Origin: Phycisphaerales bacterium
GTDB lineage: Bacteria > Planctomycetota > Phycisphaerae > Phycisphaerales > UBA1924
Length of the DNA stretch: 64,000 nucleotides
Reading direction: 5' to 3'
Assembly (NCBI GenBank): GCA_022072615.1
Contig: JAJVHS010000042.1
Span: 19,658-83,657 of the forward strand
The notes below the pieces were generated by a model that was given only the letters and a program-made list of their open reading frames with translations, had not been told where the DNA came from and did not search any database. Positions 63,100 through 64,000 of the stretch are shown here, piece by piece. A program made the position numbers and the translations under genes. How positions within the stretch are numbered: position 1 is the stretch's first letter; each line of letters opens with the position of its first letter.

Positions 63100-64000
63100 T
63101 TACTGGGACGGAGTGGCGTTCTCCTCGGCGAACATCGCATCAACAAAGGAATCAGGGTCGAACGGCTGCATGTCGTCGGGGGTCTCACCGACGCCGACGA
63201 ATTTGACCGGGATCGAGGTCACATCCTTGATCGCGATCACGATCCCGCCCTTGGCCGTGCCGTCGAGCTTCGCGAGGAAGATGCCAGTCACCCCCCCGCT
63301 GCCGGGCCCACCAGCCTGGCCGCCCGCGGCCACCGCCCGGTCGAACTCCTCGGCCTGGCGGAGCGCGTTCTGGCCGCTGGTCGCGTCGAGGACCAGCAGG
63401 ACCTCGTGCGGCCCTCCCGGAATCTGCTTCGAAACCACCCCCCGGATCTTGGAGAGCTGCCTCATGAGCGGATCCTGCGTGTGCAGGCGACCGGCGGTAT
63501 CGAGGATCAGGAAATCCACCCCGCGGGACTTGGCGGCGGCGCACGCGTCGAACGCGACCGCCGCCGGGTCGCCCCCCTGCTGCCCCTTCACGACGTCCAC
63601 GCCGAGCCGCTCGGACCAGATCTCGAGCTGACGGACCGCGCCCGCCCGGAAGGTATCGCACGCGCCCAGCAGCACCGAGGCGCCCTGGTCGCGGAGGTTC
63701 TTGCAGAGTTTGGCGATGCTCGTGGTCTTGCCGACGCCGTTGACGCCGGTGACCAGGATCACGGTGGGCTTCGAGCCTTCGGGAGCGGTGAGCAGCTTCC
63801 GCTCGGCGGGCGGCCACATCTTCTTGAGTTCCGCCTTCATGTACTCGAGCGCCTGCTCGCCGCGGTCCATCTTGCCGGCTCGGTACGCGTCACGGATCCC
63901 GCTCACCAGGCGGGTGGTGGTCCGGACCCCCACGTCGGCCTCGAGCAGCCGCCGCTCGAGCTGCGCGATGACCTCCTCGTCGAGCCGCTTCCCCAGCAGC
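63100..64000 (-). CDS. ftsY: Signal recognition particle receptor FtsY, partial (runs off right edge)
   Basis: LLGKRLDEEVIAQLERRLLEADVGVRTTTRLV; VILVTGVNGVGKTTSIAKLCKNLRDQGASVLLGACDTFRAGAVRQLEIWSERLGVDVVKG; DFLILDTAGRLHTQ; FVGVGETPDDMQPFDPDSFVDAMF. Confidence 0.95.
   Translation of the reverse strand, partial: LLGKRLDEEVIAQLERRLLEADVGVRTTTRLVSGIRDAYRAGKMDRGEQALEYMKAELKKMWPPAERKLLTAPEGSKPTVILVTGVNGVGKTTSIAKLCKNLRDQGASVLLGACDTFRAGAVRQLEIWSERLGVDVVKGQQGGDPAAVAFDACAAAKSRGVDFLILDTAGRLHTQDPLMRQLSKIRGVVSKQIPGGPHEVLLVLDATSGQNALRQAEEFDRAVAAGGQAGGPGSGGVTGIFLAKLDGTAKGGIVIAIKDVTSIPVKFVGVGETPDDMQPFDPDSFVDAMFAEENATPSQ

Noticed and set aside
1-64000. tRNA, rRNA, transposase or integrase genes
   Set aside because: None recognised; no attL/attR-like or IS terminal repeats seen. 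A tRNAscan/ISEScan run would be decisive.

Overview
The window is high-GC DNA that is gene-dense, most likely from a planctomycete of the Phycisphaerae type (inferred from gene content and the PEP-CTERM style; not tested). Two envelope-machine operons sit near the ends, both on the minus strand. A type IV pilus-like set lies at ~1-8.8 kb: two non-canonical prepilins, PilC, PilB, PilT and a second PilB. A near-complete type II secretion-like operon lies at ~46.5-60.2 kb: lipoprotein, secretin, GspC/M/L-like proteins, GspK/J/I/H/G, GspF and GspE. ftsY is at the right edge. Between them are CoaB, a DASS transporter, an RluA-methyltransferase fusion, NeuB/NeuA, signal peptidase I with a large insertion, LspA, a DksA-like protein with a histone H1-like tail, AccA, an ArsR/AHSA1 pair, SOD, a PEP-CTERM protein, Ugd, a cysteine-rich/HMA cluster, zinc-ribbon membrane paralogs, an MFS transporter, and a Gfo/Idh/MocA x2 plus sugar isomerase-like cluster. 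The best candidates for something undescribed are: (1) a three-gene cassette of gluzincin metallopeptidase, MBL-fold hydrolase and HerA-like ATPase at 22970-29048; (2) a dispersed 8-bp-period repeat family at gene junctions, once inside a CDS; (3) palindromic elements sharing the 3' suffix CAGTGGCACGGG around and inside the RluA-methyltransferase gene; (4) a cysteine-rich exported protein next to an HMA-domain lipoprotein and an outer-membrane-like protein. No rRNA, tRNA, CRISPR array or transposase was recognised. All functional calls come from reading the sequence, without database searches.
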